From Metaphire vulgaris (Eukaryota; Annelida; Clitellata; Crassiclitellata; Megascolecidae), in NCBI GenBank assembly GCA_018105865.1, contig CM030848.1:7519301-7583300 (forward strand): a stretch of DNA of 64,000 bases. Reading direction: 5' to 3'. Numbering within the stretch: the stretch's first letter is position 1; each line of letters begins with the position of its first letter. The translations under genes were made by a program, and so were the position numbers. Of the stretch, positions 12,617 through 25,272 are shown piece after piece. The notes under the pieces were generated by a model. It had not been told where the DNA came from, ran no database searches, and was given only the letters and a program-made list of their open reading frames with translations.

Positions 12617-13819
12617 AGTGAATTTTATCAATTGATTAACTATTTGGCGAGTTAATTAACTACTAGGCCTACTTAGAAAGCGTCATCGTTGTTGATTCCG
12701 CGGGTTAGATCTGCATCGGTCTCATCATAATATGGCGTAAACGCTTCTCTTTCGGTTTCAACGAATGTTGTTTGATTCGTTCGGAACCTGGACAGAACTC
12801 GACTCCAATCAATCACACGTCACCGAACCGATTCTAAGAAGAATTATTATCTCTCCAGCAGTCAGTCAATCGTCGACTGCGTACTAGTAACTGCACTCCA
12901 ACGCAATTCGTCTACCGCGCGATGCCTCCCGACCTCCGACCCCCCCCCCCCGACCCCCATCCGCCAGACTCCGAGATTCATCCGCATCGCCGTCTTCCTG
13001 CTGTGTTTATTAAGCACTTGAATCGTCTAATTGCAGCGTCCATCTGCCGACGGACCCAGCGTTATACTTCCGCGCAGGACTCGGGGCAGGGCAGACAGAC
13101 AGAGCGCAACGAACGCGGTACTATATTCAGTTCTACTACTGATTAATGTTAAACAATTCGATCAACAGTCTTTATTTAAGAGAATCTGCTACAAAAACAG
13201 TTGATTCTTCAGAGGTCTTCGCATCGTTTCTGGTCCGTCTGTTACTCTGTTTATCGTCCGGTCAAGGTAAACCCGGGAAGTCGACTGACTCCGCTCCGTT
13301 CTAACTTCTAAGTAGGTGGGCAGATTTTATTAATTTATTGTTCTTCTATTTGGGTGAAAGGTGTAATAATTTCAGGTTAATTATTATCTCTATAATGCAA
13401 ATCGCTTTGAACATACTCGCCTTCATAATGACTAATAATGTTAACTTTATGACCAGGTTGATTGTGATAAGACGCGTTGCTAATACTATAGTAAAGACAG
13501 TTTAGCAAGACGATTATAATTATTTTTGCGCCTACTTCTTCTTTAGCACGAAACGCCCATACTAAGTACTTAATTAGAAGCGAATAATTCTCGCGTTAGA
13601 TAGGCCTACTTAATAATAAATATAATAATATAAAATAATAATGATATTATTATTTTTAAATAATATTAAATACATTTGCTGCGATGTTGATGGATCGGTG
13701 GTGTTATCTACTGTAACTATTCAATCTAGAGTTAGGTCTAAGTTTAAGTAGGCGTAACCTAATGGTGGACTATAAAGACTTTTGATCTATAGGGTTTTCT
13801 TTATTTTGCGACCGTAATG
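12617..13819. other. Intergenic DNA with a GC-rich patch, possible promoter or first exon
   Basis: About 12900-13270 is richer in CpG than its surroundings and ends in a donor-like TCAAG|GTAAAC at 13264. It could be an untranslated first exon, but no matching coding exon was found. The rest is plain AT-rich sequence. Confidence 0.2.
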
Positions 13820-14136
13820 CAGTGGCGTAGAGTAGGGGTGCGGACTGACTAGAGGCGGCCGCCACGGGCGTAAAATTTTAGGGGACGTAAAATTCAAAAG
13901 CGAAAAATTTCCAAGTATAGCATAATAACAAATCCTATAAATTCTAAAATAGGAAAGGTAGGAAGACAATATGTATGAGATTTTGAATATGTTAGTGATT
14001 ATATGGGATGAAGATACGACCGATACGAAAGAGGACCTTTTTTGCTCGTCAAGACTTTTTCTGGAGAAACCGAAATGTTGGGGGCGCAAATTCCACTTTT
14101 TCCCCTGGCACTTCAAATCCACGCTGCCCGCCACTG
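13820..14136 (+). mobile_element. hAT-type MITE, CAGTGGCGTAG family
   Basis: The left end is CAGTGGCGTAGAG and the right end GCCCGCCACTG. The 8-bp flanks CCGTAATG / CCTTAATG differ at one base. The interior carries CCTTTTTTGCTCGTCAAG. A right end of the same family (GCTACGCCACTG) lies at about 14421-14432. Confidence 0.8.
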
Positions 14137-14958
14137 CCTTAATGTACCGGTAATATAATGTAATCAACCTAATTTCTATAGCGCCCGTAGGGAAGCGTGG
14201 GCTGCTAGCACTCTTGACAAGTAAAAGGGTCCTGGTTTGGTATTCCCAGGTTCCAATAATAGGTTCCGGAACAAGTACTTACAATTCTTCCTTGAGAATG
14301 GCATGTCAGCCTATTTTATGATTTATTTATTATATTTTTATTTATGGTTTTATATCTTTCACTTTAAAATTTGCGCCCCAAGAATTTTTGCGTCCGGGTC
14401 AACCGCCCCTAACCCCTCTATGCTACGCCACTGAGTAGCGCTGATGATGATGCTTAATCAGGGTCAGCGCTGGGTTTTGTTGACTGGCTGGGTCTAATGC
14501 AATCTACACAGCCATGACCCGGCTCAGACTACCCCTCACCTCAATCAAAATTTCTCTGCGTATTTGCACGATTTGCTTGGGTGCCCCAAGGTGAGTTGAG
14601 TCAAGGTGAGTCCGGACCCACCTAGTTGGGTGGGTCCGGACCCGCGGACCCATCCCTCTAGCGCCGCCCCTGTGCTTAATCGTGCAAAGTAGCTTCTTCT
14701 CATCCTCAATCTCTGTTTGTCCTGTCTCCTGTATTCCTGCAACCAACCTGCTGTTGTGCGTGTTTTGGTAATTGATTGCGGCTGCTTTGTCAGGTATTTA
14801 TTATAGTAACCCTTCTTGGCAGCCATCTAGATTAATACAGCTTCACTGTCTATCGCCGCTATGAACATATCAGAGCTCGGCGAGACTTGATACATTATAC
14901 AGGCCATTTTAACTTCCACTCCGTGTGCCAGAGGGCATTTGACTATTTGAGAAACAAA

Positions 14959-15537
14959 CATGGGCGTCCCAGTGGCGTAGCGTGCCAATGGCTCGTATGG
15001 CTTTAGCCATGGGCGGCACACATGAAGGGGCGGCACATTTTCGAAGCGACGACCTTTTTTGCTTGTCAGGTGATTTTCAGCGAAGGCGGGACATTTTTAG
15101 AAGGGGCGGGATATTTTAAATCTAAAATTTTTTTGAAGGCACCATAGATTCGCCTCTGAAATGAACGCATTTGGGGCGGCGGATTAGCGTTGAACCAGAG
15201 GCGGCAAAAGTGCACGCTACGCCAGTGGGGCGTCCACAGAAAATTTTCCAGAGCAGTGCAAAACAGTGTATTGTAACGAAATAAATGAAAAATTTTCCAG
15301 GGGTGCAAAACAAAAGAAAATGTACTGCACAAGACTGTCAAGATCTATTGCACTAATCATAAATTATTTAGCGCTACGAGATAGGTTCTCCGGACTCTTA
15401 TGCAAATTAATGTAAATTAATATTTTAACTTACGTGTAGTACTATAGGTTGCTTGTTTAGTAATTTTACTGTTTTTCATAACCACAATTTTTCCAAGGGT
15501 CCAATTGCACCCCCTGGCGCCCCTCCGGACGCCTATG
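14959..15537 (+). mobile_element. hAT-type MITE, CATGGGCGTCCG family, interrupted
   Basis: Ends CATGGGCGTCC and GGACGCCTATG with a perfect 8-bp duplication GAAACAAA (14951-14958, 15538-15545). A second element was inserted 11 bp inside its left end (14970-15227). Removing that insertion leaves an element of about 313 bp. Confidence 0.93.
14970..15227 (+). mobile_element. hAT-type MITE, CAGTGGCGTAGC family, nested
   Basis: A 258-bp element, ends CAGTGGCGTAGCGTG and CACGCTACGCCAGTG, with a perfect 8-bp duplication GGGCGTCC made from the host element's own terminal repeat. It contains CCTTTTTTGCTTGTCAG. Confidence 0.95.
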
Positions 15538-15548
15538 GAAACAAACTC

Positions 15549-15641
15549 ACTGACCGCCCGGGGTTTGAACCACGGGCCGATAGAACATATCCAGGTTTCA
15601 GAGCTGGCGTTCTACCGAAAGAGCCACTGAGAGTCCGAGAC
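15549..15641 (-). repeat. tRNA-like (possible SINE) sequence
   Basis: On the minus strand the segment has an A-box-like TGGCTCTTTCGGTAGAACG and a B-box-like GGTTCAAACCC about 45 bp apart. The cloverleaf is imperfect (weak anticodon stem, overlong variable region), so a tRNA-derived repeat or tRNA pseudogene is likelier than a functional tRNA. Confidence 0.4.
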
Positions 15642-15649
15642 AGATTCTA

Positions 15650-16640
15650 ATTATTACAGTACAAAGATCAAACACTCGTCCGCAGGAAAAGCAATTAAAT
15701 TACTAGTAACGCTGTGCTGTGCTGTTAGTTTCATGATTTCTGAAGGTTTTTATACTCGTTTTTCTACGCATCTGTCAAACCTGCGTTAGTATTTCCACAT
15801 TTTTACTGACCGGCTAAACAATTACAGAATTTCCAGTACACAGAATCGGCCAGTAGTAGCCAGTCATATTGATTGATTAATTGATTGATAAGTGGAAAAT
15901 TGCATGGTTTTATGACAAGAAACCTTTAGGACGAAGTTATTGATTTCGAGGTCTGTAACTCAAATCAATTTGAACCGCTTTAGGGAACAAACGAGTTCGG
16001 AATCGCTAATCTTTAGTCAACCCGTGATCGAACGCGGTTCAATCGAAACCCAGTAAGACAGCTGTCATGTAAATGCAATCCAATCATCAGCTTCGATAGC
16101 GCCGCTTCATAATGCACCAATGCTTCAGTCGATGGCTCACGAAATCCTAATCACACATGAAATAGATACAAATCCAGGAGCAAACGAAAATAGTAGACAA
16201 AGATGTGGTCCATCCGTGTAAAATGTATACGTCTAAGGTTTAAACTGCTTCAGTGCTGCCAGATGTATTTGCATTATCTCTGGATCTAGAACATTCTCTC
16301 GAGTGACTATTTTCATTTTGATAAGACTTTAAAATTCAAAATTGATTTGACTGAAAGTCTTCGATATCAATAATTATTTAGTCTTTGCTTTATAATAGTC
16401 CAACTTAAATACAGAAACCTGAAGAGTCTATTGGGCATAAACTGTACTGGTAAAGGGAACATACAATTGTTGTAAACGTACAGTTGTTGCAAACGTTGTA
16501 AATTTAAACAAAATCAGTCGTATCGTTTATGAGATATTTTTTGAACCCAAAACTCGAAAATGCAAGTTTCCACAATGGGAAAATCAGCATTGCAATCGCG
16601 TCATCACGTCGTTTATAGTTTGTTCTTGAAGTGACCACCA
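15650..16640. other. Intergenic DNA, nothing recognised
   Basis: AT-rich sequence without convincing coding potential, clear inverted ends or tandem structure. Confidence 0.5.
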
Positions 16641-16649
16641 CTTGCACGT

Positions 16650-16985
16650 GGATGGTCGAATCTTAATAACAATTTTGAGACAAACCCAGAATGACAGTAC
16701 AAGAACATTTTTAGCAGAATTTCCCGATAAGCAGTGGTCACTGCGATCGCTCAATCGACTTCTGCGGCAGATCGACGAAACAGGCTTTGCAGACAAGAGG
16801 CACGGCGGTGGAATAGACAACGGACGACCGAAAACATTGAAACCGCTGCACAGCCCGTGAATGCAGAAAGCACATGGAACTCATCGAAGTGTGCGTCAGA
16901 TTGCGAGAGAGACGGACATTGAGCAGTTTTCAGTGCAGAGAATTGAAATCGTAAACGACGTAATGACGCGATTATACAATGGTGC
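16650..16985 (+). pseudogene. Helix-turn-helix transposase-type domain fragment, frameshifted
   Basis: The translation gives EFPDKQWSLRSLNRLLRQID and then, after frame changes, pieces matching the GRP-linker and THRSVRQIARETDI-SVQRI region. This order is typical of the N-terminal helix-turn-helix (DUF4817-type) found in invertebrate Tc1/mariner-related transposases. At least one frameshift and a stop near 16858 interrupt it, and no DDE catalytic domain follows. It is a dead fragment. Confidence 0.65.
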
Positions 16986-17185
16986 TTTTTTCGTTTATTT
17001 CGATTCAAATTTTTAAAAATTAATATCTCGTAAATTGTACGACTGATCTTGTTTCAAATTGCAAAGTTTGCGTAGAATAAATGGTATTTAACGTGGGAAC
17101 ATTTTTATATATTTTGGATAAAATTTGTAGAAGTTATATTGGTTTCTAAAACGGTGTCACTTCAATCGCAGTATATGCGGTAAAT

Positions 17186-17267
17186 ACTCTCTCTCTCTCT
17201 GTCTCTCTCTCTGTCTCTCTCTGTCTCTCTCTGTCTCTCTGTCTCTCTCTGTCTCTCTCTCTGTCTC

Positions 17268-17357
<90 letters not shown>
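17186..17357. repeat. (CT)n/(GTCT)n then (AT)n microsatellite
   Basis: CTCTGT-type units to about 17311 change directly into (AT)n. A second AT-rich tandem block of 'acaatatatata' units lies at about 17704-17775. Confidence 0.95.
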
Positions 17358-17359
<2 letters not shown>

Positions 17360-18330
17360 CCTATATTTATTTATTTATTGACAATTTATATAGGCGCAGT
17401 ATAGTCAAGGCTAAGGCCTACAACAAGAGCGCTGAGCGCTTAACACAGTTCATGCATATCCAATATTAAATAAATGTATATATATATATTTCTAGTTTGT
17501 ATATATAAATGCTAGATCTGTAATTGATTTCTCTTTAGCGTGACTAAATGGTTCAATGCATGCTAATGTCTACTAACATTGATTTAGCCTCTGGGGAGGG
17601 GTAAAGGGTCCGGGCCCTATTCTGGCTCGGATCAGTCATGGGATTTGCCCAAAACCGTTGAGATATTTTTCGGAGAGGGAGTCGTAGGATGATGGGAACA
17701 GAATATATATATATACAATATATATATATACACAATATATATACACAATATATATATACACAATATATATATATAGTTATGCTCTCGGTACTTAATTCCC
17801 GAAGGTCTTATATATAATTATATGTATATATATATATTTATATATATGCATATATCAGTGTCGTTACAATGGACTCATCTTAACCTCCCCGACACGAATC
17901 TCATAACTAATCTAGACCCGAATGGGGGAGGGACGTCCGTTTGGGTACGTGGCGTCTACGCTGACTCAGAGATGCCCATGAGTCCATTTTTTAGAACCAA
18001 ATCCAACCCAATATTAACCCGTCAAATCTCCAACCAAACCTATGCCGGTAATAGGGTTACTCGACCCAACCCAAAGTAAACCATCACAATTTCTTAAGCC
18101 ATGACTTATTTTCTGACCCATCCCAACCCACCATTTATATGAAAAAGTCACCCAACCCAAACCATGGACATCTCTGTAATGACTATTAGCGGCGTGGCCA
18201 GGATTCCAGAATAGGGGTGGCACAAACGACGACATTTCCCATTGAAAAGTATTGACGAGCGAAAAACGTCATAATTGCAAGCGCATTGAACTTTCCGGCA
18301 TTCTCCTCTATCTCTTCCTACTTACCCACC

Positions 18331-18334
<4 letters not shown>

Positions 18335-18393
<59 letters not shown>
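18335..18393. repeat. (AT)n microsatellite
   Basis: About 58 bp of uninterrupted AT, read in open frames as Tyr-Ile repeats. Confidence 0.97.
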
Positions 18394-18397
<4 letters not shown>

Positions 18398-18410
18398 CAG
18401 CGATCTGTAA

Positions 18411-18710
18411 CAGTGGCGGTTCCAAGAATTCTTGGTGGAGGGATGCAATGAATTTCTAGGAAGTTGGTAGGGGGAATGCAATGAAATCCCGAAAAAGGTC
18501 GACAAACAAAACAGGTCATTAGCAGTGTTTTAGCCAGGAAATGGATGTAAATAAACCTAGCCGGACACAGGTTACAGGTGGTTGACAAGCAAACAAAAGG
18601 TTATCAGCTCTGTTTTGCACAGAAGGATAGCGGTTCGGATCCGGAAAACCCCGAAGAAAACGCTGACAAACAAAAACCCTAGTCATCCCCCCAACGTAGA
18701 ACCGCCTCTG
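18411..18710 (+). mobile_element. MITE with CAGTGGCGGTTC ends, distinct interior
   Basis: A 300-bp element with ends CAGTGGCGGTTCC and GAACCGCCTCTG. The ends resemble the abundant CAGTGGCGGCTCC family, but the interior is unrelated and holds GACAAGCAAACAAAAGGTTATC. Flanking repeats (ATCT...) are not convincing as a target duplication. Confidence 0.65.
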
Positions 18711-18854
18711 ATCTAGCTGTCATGTCCCCTTCTGTGACTTGTATACGCTGTATAATATTTGTTGTATCGCGTCGACTGTTGGTCTCGTATCAGGTTACCG
18801 TGACCGTCCACTTGTTTTCCTCGGTGAAGTAGATCATATTATTGGACTTGAAGA

Positions 18855-18896
<42 letters not shown>

Positions 18897-18897
18897 C
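18855..18897. repeat. (GTC)n microsatellite
   Basis: About 43 bp of perfect GTC units. No gene around it was recognised. Confidence 0.95.
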
Positions 18898-19380
18898 TTT
18901 CAATCTGCCATCATGCGTCTCGTCAACAATTATATCATTATTGCTTTACGACTCGTATAGGCCTACAGTGTTCTGTTATGAAGTTAGGACTGAACATGCT
19001 GCGTATGTTCTGTGGTCTGTTAACATATAGCTTATAGGGGTATCCAGTGTTTACCAACAAAGTCCGGTTGCTCCGCCCACTGGTGGGCAGATACCATGGA
19101 AACCATTGTTGTCTATTAATAGACGCCAATGGCAGAAGCAGATTTCTAGCTGGTGGGCATGGATCAGTGACCATAGAGATTGTTCTGGATACTCCCATAG
19201 TCTTATACACATCGATATGACAGCAACACCAGTGGCGTATTTAGGGGGTATGCTCCTGATCCATAGCACAGGGCAGGGGCGCCCATCCCCCCCTGGCTGC
19301 TGGAAGCAGCTTCCCCCTTCCTGTCCTCCCCTTCCTCTCCTACCCCTAAACGGGGATCCAGCAGGGATTTATCTACATCA

Positions 19381-19382
<2 letters not shown>

Positions 19383-19450
<68 letters not shown>
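19383..19450. repeat. (ATT)n microsatellite
   Basis: Uninterrupted ATT units followed by one variant unit. A (CA)n stretch follows at about 19500. Confidence 0.97.
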
Positions 19451-19451
<1 letters not shown>

Positions 19452-19765
19452 CTATTATTATACGAAAAACTAGCCGTATAAGACTCGACACTGGACATTG
19501 ACACACACACACACCTTGCAAATTCATGGGAAAAAGTCTGTCTGGGGTCCGGGGTATAACCCCGGAAAATTTTTGAAATCAATAGATGCTCGTAGGTGAG
19601 TTTCAGTGCGTTTTGGACATTAAATCGCATACTTTGGTGCACCAGGACAGGTCTCATACCAGTACCTTCTAATTCTTAATTTCAGGAAAATTCCAACAGT
19701 CACAAAGCACTATTAAATGCATAGGCCAATTTAGAGTTTATATTTGGGTAGGCTAGCATGGGCTA

Positions 19766-19851
19766 GCATGCCATCCAGCAGGCGTGCCAAGCAGCACGCG
19801 TGCCATCCAGCACGCGTGCCATCCAGCACGCGTGCCAAGCAGCACGCGACA
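19766..19851. repeat. GC-rich minisatellite, CACGCGTGCCAWSCAG-type units
   Basis: About four to five tandem units of 18-20 bp built from 'cacgcgtgccatccag' and 'gtgccaagcag', in otherwise AT-rich DNA. Confidence 0.8.
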
Positions 19852-21135
19852 GACCTGGTGTTGATGGAAAAAACTTTTTTGTTTTGGTGGAATTAGTTGG
19901 GTAGTCTTAAGCCTTTAATAAAATCCGCCTGTGATTAAATGTAAGTTTGAAACTATGGAGAGATATCGCAGTAATTGCGCTGGCAAACTATTCGAAATGA
20001 CCTGCAAATTATCTATTGACAATATGACCACATCCAAATGCAAATAAAATAAATGTTACTTTTAGTATTATTTTAAAAATTAGATTTCTCCAACAGCCAC
20101 ACCTACATTATTTTACATAAAAGCACTAAAGCTGCAAATTGGGTAACTAGACTTCAGGCAACTGACTGAAACAAGCAAATTATAATTATTATTAACAGTA
20201 TCTAATTGCACCGTTTCACAGTTTTGAATGGTTTTGTAATCTGTTGATGGAGGTCTTTGGAAGGCTGCAGTAGGCCTAGTGGAGGGAGTTGCAGTAGTCT
20301 AATTTGGAATGCAAACTTCATGTGAGTCTATAACTCTATATTAGTTTGTTATAAATGATTTATATTTCACAGGAAGTTTGCACTCTTCATCATTAGAATG
20401 TGAATGTCTGTACTCTGTACGTAAAAGTGACAATAATAATAAAATTTTATGAATGCCTGATAATAATGAACTTGAACTTGAATTGAGTAGGCCTACCGGT
20501 ATGCTTTTAGGCCTATATGAAGTTACACAATTGCACTGCAGAAAAAGCCAGTAATTGCACAGGCATTCAGGGACCTATCGAATTAATATACTACTCTAAC
20601 ATGATACCAAAACTCAGGGGGGGAATTTCTTCCCCCCCTAGGTTTTTTAGGAAGCATTTGCTTCCTTTCCCCCCTTGTGTGGGCGCCCCTGGCACAGGGG
20701 CCTACCTCTTTAGTCTTTGGTCCTTCCCTTCGGTTGCACTTAAAAACTGTTAGACCAACGATTGAACTTAACTCAGTTGTAGTAAATTTACGGTCAGTAC
20801 TTTACAGATGGTAGTATTAATAAACTTAAACTGTATGTTATTGCAGAACATAGAATAAGTTATTTTTCGAACTTCTTAAATTTCAGCATGCCCCTTTACA
20901 CCTTTCTAAATACGCCCGTAAGCAACAGGACATCATTGTGCGGTTTATATGGAGGATTGATCTAGACATCAAGAGAGACAAAGAACTGAAGAAGAAAGAC
21001 GAATAAAATATTCTAATGCTTAAACGACTAACAGGTAAAAATGCATCTGAAATCTTGATATCCACTACAGGTTTCATGTGTCATGCGCCTTCGAATGCCG
21101 CATAGTCTCCTATACGCTGTCGTTGTCTGCTGCCG
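19852..21135. other. Intergenic DNA, nothing recognised
   Basis: No exon-like open frame with splice sites was found. 20615-20710 resembles the C/G-rich MITE interiors, but its ends are not clear. Confidence 0.45.
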
Positions 21136-21327
21136 CAGTGGCGGCTCCACAGGGAGGATGGGGGGGGGGTGCGTGCCCCCTATTGAGTGCCTGCCACCCA
21201 GTGGCCCCCCTGTTGGGACCCTATACTTAATACTACATACCTAACGACAAATGGTTGGCCCCCCATGATTAGAAGTTGCCACCCCCGACGGCCTCCCCCC
21301 ACTTGCCAAATCCTGGGGCCGCCACTG
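21136..21327 (-). mobile_element. CAGTGGCGGCTCC-family hAT MITE
   Basis: Full-length copy in reverse orientation relative to 547-740, with a perfect 8-bp target duplication TGCTGCCG. Confidence 0.94.
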
Positions 21328-21670
21328 TGCTGCCGTCGCCAGAATCGCTAGGTCAGCCACGCGTTCTATTCTGGCCCCATTTACTGTAAGCTTTCCATGC
21401 ATGGGACCTCTACGAAATGTCATCGAGGCAGATTGAGGTGAGGGTATAGTGTGGTTTCGTCGATGGTTGGCGTAACTTGCGTCTTTGACAAAATTACTTT
21501 GAAAAACAATGAATTCACGCGGATAAAGAAAGTAGAGATGTCATCGAAAAAGAAAGACGATCTGTTGCCCAGTTGTGTCCGCTTCAGAATTCCTGTTTCA
21601 TATTATCCTGAAAATAAGTATATTGATTAAAGTAAGATTTTATTAACATCTCCGCTCATAAAATTATTTA

Positions 21671-21733
21671 GTCTCTCTCTATCTCTCTCTTTCTCTCTCT
21701 TTCTTTCTCTGTCTTTTTTCTTTCTTTCTTTTT

Positions 21734-21764
<31 letters not shown>

Positions 21765-21768
21765 TTTC
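21671..21768. repeat. (CT)n-rich polypyrimidine tract
   Basis: Mixed CT, CTTT and TTTC units on the plus strand, purine-rich on the minus strand. Confidence 0.9.
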
Positions 21769-22150
21769 GGACAAGTCATTGAACATACGCAAATTTGGGT
21801 AGGAAGCAGCCAAGCTCTCCCGTCATTTTTGACTGGCAACCGGCTATTGTGTTTGGGTATATAATCACACGGTTGATTTGTATAAAAAAGGTAAAGGTAA
21901 AGGCTCGCCCATACTTGAGAGTTCGAGCGTTGGACTCGGCGCTGATCTCCGGTTTCAGGCAAGCAGCGACGCAGATAGCTTACACCATTAATCTAGAGTA
22001 GTTTACCATTGCTTTTCTCATACCGGCGTTTTATCTTCGCAACCAAAGCTGCTACTCATTTACCACTGCCCGCTGGCGAATGAAGGTTGAGTCGACCTTA
22101 GGGGCTACTGCGGGAGTTGAACCCGTTCCGTCAGTGCGCCGCTCTGGCAT

Positions 22151-22348
22151 GCAGGGACTGTTTTAAGAAAAATGTATTACTGCACTAAACTAAGAAAATT
22201 TGTTGACATCCGCGCAAAAAACAAAAAAGGTCGTCCGGAAAACTTATCAGCTGCACAAAGTAGGCTACAGAGAATTGCATATTACACTGCAAATTTTCAT
22301 TTTATCACTGCACAGTTCATGTATCACTGCGCGTTAAAACAGGCCCTG
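22151..22348 (+). mobile_element. MITE-like element, CAGGGACTGTTTTAA ends
   Basis: Ends CAGGGACTGTTTTAAG and TTAAAACAGGCCCTG form an imperfect inverted pair. The interior repeats 'tatcactgcac'-type phrases. A related segment starts near 48099 in TMX2 intron 4. No clear target duplication. Confidence 0.6.
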
Positions 22349-22548
22349 TTATAGCACGTAACCAATCTGCCATCTTCCCTCCCTTCCCGCCTTGGCTTGT
22401 ATATTAAGTTTAGAAAATGGAGTAGGCTATTGTTAACAAAAACAATGGCCACCTGATCGTCCTTCATCGATAGAAGCAAGCACTCAGGAATTTTAGCTGG
22501 CTGTGGGGGCGGAAAATGGCTGCTGCCAATTTCGGAATCAGGCACATT

Positions 22549-22739
22549 CAGTGGCGGCTCCACCGGGAGGGCCAGGGAGGCCCGTGCCCCTATTGAGTGC
22601 CTGCCCCCTCCAGTGGCCCCCAGTTGGGACCCTATACTTAATGCTACATACATTAAACAACAAATGGTTGGCCCCCATGATTAGAAGTTGCCACCCCAAC
22701 GGCCCCCCCCCCACTTGCCAAATCCTAGAGCCGCCACTG
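22549..22739 (-). mobile_element. CAGTGGCGGCTCC-family hAT MITE
   Basis: Full-length copy with a perfect 8-bp target duplication GGCACATT on both sides. Confidence 0.95.
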
Positions 22740-22879
22740 GGCACATTCACCGCGGTTCAGCACGCCTCGTTTTCAGCCGCATGAACGTCGTTTCTTTTTT
22801 AAAACAATAGCCAGAATCTTTGACGGGGACGACCTAAATACTAGTAGGGAGGCGGGTGGATTAGGACGATATGCGATCT

Positions 22880-23291
22880 CAGAATTAAACCCACTCGAGG
22901 CAACCGAACGCCGCTAACGATTAATTAACGGAAACTGCAGTCTCTTTTCGTCGGCAGATGCTGTCCGTCCGTCAGTTTTCTCGCCAAACGCGGCCCACTC
23001 ATCCTCCTCCTCCTCCTCCTCCCCTCGCCGCTGCTCTCCCACTGACAGTTCCGACAATGTCGTTCGTTCGGTGCCGAAGATGCTTCTGTAGATAAACCAT
23101 CTGGACGTCAAAACGGTCAGGCCACGGAGCGATGCATGCGGACATTTAATTGGACAGGCGTGCCGGGCAGATACTGGAAAACTGGATCGCCTTATCGGGT
23201 GTATACGACGTTGAGTCTCTCATTCTCTCTCTCTCTGTCTCTGTCTCTCTGTCTCTTTATCTCCCTCTGTCTCTCTCTCTCTCACTCTTCA

Positions 23292-23342
<51 letters not shown>

Positions 23343-23361
23343 TTCTCTGTCCATCGTCAGG
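22880..23361 (+). promoter_or_regulatory. CpG-rich segment ending in a strong splice donor, possible first exon
   Basis: This stretch is more GC- and CpG-rich than its neighbours, contains a (CCT)n tract and a (CT)n tract (23216-23341), and closes with GTCAG|GTAAGC, a near-ideal donor at 23360. It could be the untranslated first exon of a plus-strand gene such as the small membrane protein at 26360. This is inference only. Confidence 0.25.
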
Positions 23362-24358
23362 TAAGCCTTATCGGCAGATGCGTTTGAAATAGGGAAATAC
23401 CGGAGTTTTTGGCGATATGTGCATGGGCGAGATGACGTCGACATAAGATATCGTTTTTTTTTACTTCTGATCATCAGGTTTGTTCGATTAAATTAAAATC
23501 TTTTAGTCTTATATAAATTATTTTCAAGGCTGCGTGCTATCAATATGACCTAAGCGATGTATAAGCCTAGGTCTAAATCTTCGACAAAATAATTTCAGGC
23601 GAAATTTGATAATTTGAAGTAGGTTATGGAACAATAGTCAACAGAATACTATTATGTCAGGTCTGTCTGATATGATCGTCAGTTACCATTACTGTTTATT
23701 CCTAGTCCTTCATATGTATAACAGCGTTGTTTTAAATTCTTGTTTTAAATTCTTGTTTTAAATTCATGTTTTAAATTCTTGTTTGATGTTTGCTTGTGCC
23801 GCTTTTATTTCACTTTATTATAATATTTAGAATATTTATAATCTTCCTGAACGCCGCGTTATGACTTTTCCTGTTTGTTAAGATTTTTGTGGTAAATCGT
23901 CACAGTGGCCACGAACACATTACATAGTACATGAATAGGAGGTATACATTGTTAGACCCTATGTTCGATTTATGTCCAGAGGATTGATGTTTCCAGAAAT
24001 GGGGCGATTAGGCTTTCGCGGCCGGACGGTATATCGGTGCGCGGCACGAGGAGTATAGCCAGATCCAAATTCAGTCTACCTTATAGGAGGGAGATTTTTA
24101 CGAGGGTTGTTTATGGTTATATCACTTATATCGTAGTTTATATAGTTTATCGATGGAGTTGGAGTCTTATATTTCGGGAGCCCCTAAGGTGGCGTTAAAC
24201 AATTATACCCTCCCAAATCAAATTTTCCTGGCGGATCGCCCAGTTGGTTTGATTCTCCATCGCTGGTCGCCGTCCGAACAGGGGCGACGCAGGTCGAAAA
24301 CCCCCAAATTATGATTCTCCATTTCCGAACCCGACGCAGATCGGTGGAGCAGTTCGAT
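23362..24358. other. AT-rich DNA with a 14-bp tandem repeat
   Basis: No gene seen. At about 23730-23782 the unit 'ttttaaattcttg' occurs four times with one substitution. Confidence 0.5.
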
Positions 24359-24533
24359 CAGGGGCGTAGCGACGGGGAGGTATATCGGTGTAAATACCCC
24401 CGCCCCAAATCAGACTACCCTAAAATGTTTAACGTGTTTTTAAGATTGTCAAAGTTTTTAAGATTTATACCCACCCCGCCCAAAAAAATCACATTATACC
24501 CCTCCACCAAATCAAATTCCTGGCTATGTCCTG
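24359..24533 (+). mobile_element. MITE, CAGGGGCGTAGCGACGGGG family
   Basis: Starts CAGGGGCGTAGCGACGG and ends TGGCTATGTCCTG. The 8-bp flanks AGTTCGAT / AGTGAGAT are similar but differ at two bases. Relatives: a fragment at about 26036-26080, 60194-60552 and 63674-63835. Confidence 0.7.
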
Positions 24534-25170
24534 AGTGAGATCCCTAATTTTTTAGAGTTCGAAGCAGTAGCGTGCAGAGGGGGATCGGTGGGGTGGTAGC
24601 CCCCCGCATTCACCAGATAGGGGACATCCAAATTGACTCGACAACCTTTTTTGCTCGTCAACACTTTTTTACATGAAAACCCCTTAAAATTATCGATTTG
24701 ACCGAGGGCATCAACACCAAATAAAGGCATAAAAATTATTGTTTCGGCGACCCATTTTTTGCTAGCCAATACCCAACACACGCCGAGGTGGCGAAGGGGG
24801 CATCCAAATTAAACTTGGCCCCGGGCGTCCACCATTGTTGGCACTGACTCTAAGGTTGACTCAAAGGTTAAGTCTTTCCACCGCATACGTTGCGGGAAAA
24901 GCATAGAGTAACTTATAAACTAAAGACGTAGGCCTACTTATTCAACAAATGTATCGTTCGAGTGCCAAGTGTAAACGTTCTTGAATTTGGATTTTAGCTT
25001 TGATGCATCTTTGCGCTGCATAAATCGTCCGAATAACAGAACATAAGCAATCGTGAAAAATTCTGGAGGACCGCAGTCTTCGTGCGTTTGCCAAGAACCA
25101 CAAATCTCAAGTCTCGACACAAAAAAGCAGATAAACCTAAAAGCTATTGAATCGTATTATCTTCGCTGTC

Positions 25171-25198
25171 GTCATCATCATCATCATCGTCATCATCG

Positions 25199-25272
<74 letters not shown>

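Noticed and set aside
15549..15641. Functional tRNA gene on the minus strand
   Set aside because: A- and B-box-like sequences are present, but the cloverleaf is imperfect and the variable region is too long. Kept only as a tRNA-like repeat.
22324..22784. Open frames reading ...LLFNVCSIKYRVPTGG... and similar at many places
   Set aside because: The same peptide recurs wherever a CAGTGGCGGCTCC MITE lies (for example 41.9, 55.2, 60.5 and 63.5 kb). It is repeat translation, not a protein family.
22914..23111. Minus-strand acidic frame with a poly-Glu run
   Set aside because: The Glu run is the complement of a (CCT)n tract, and there is no domain or splice support.
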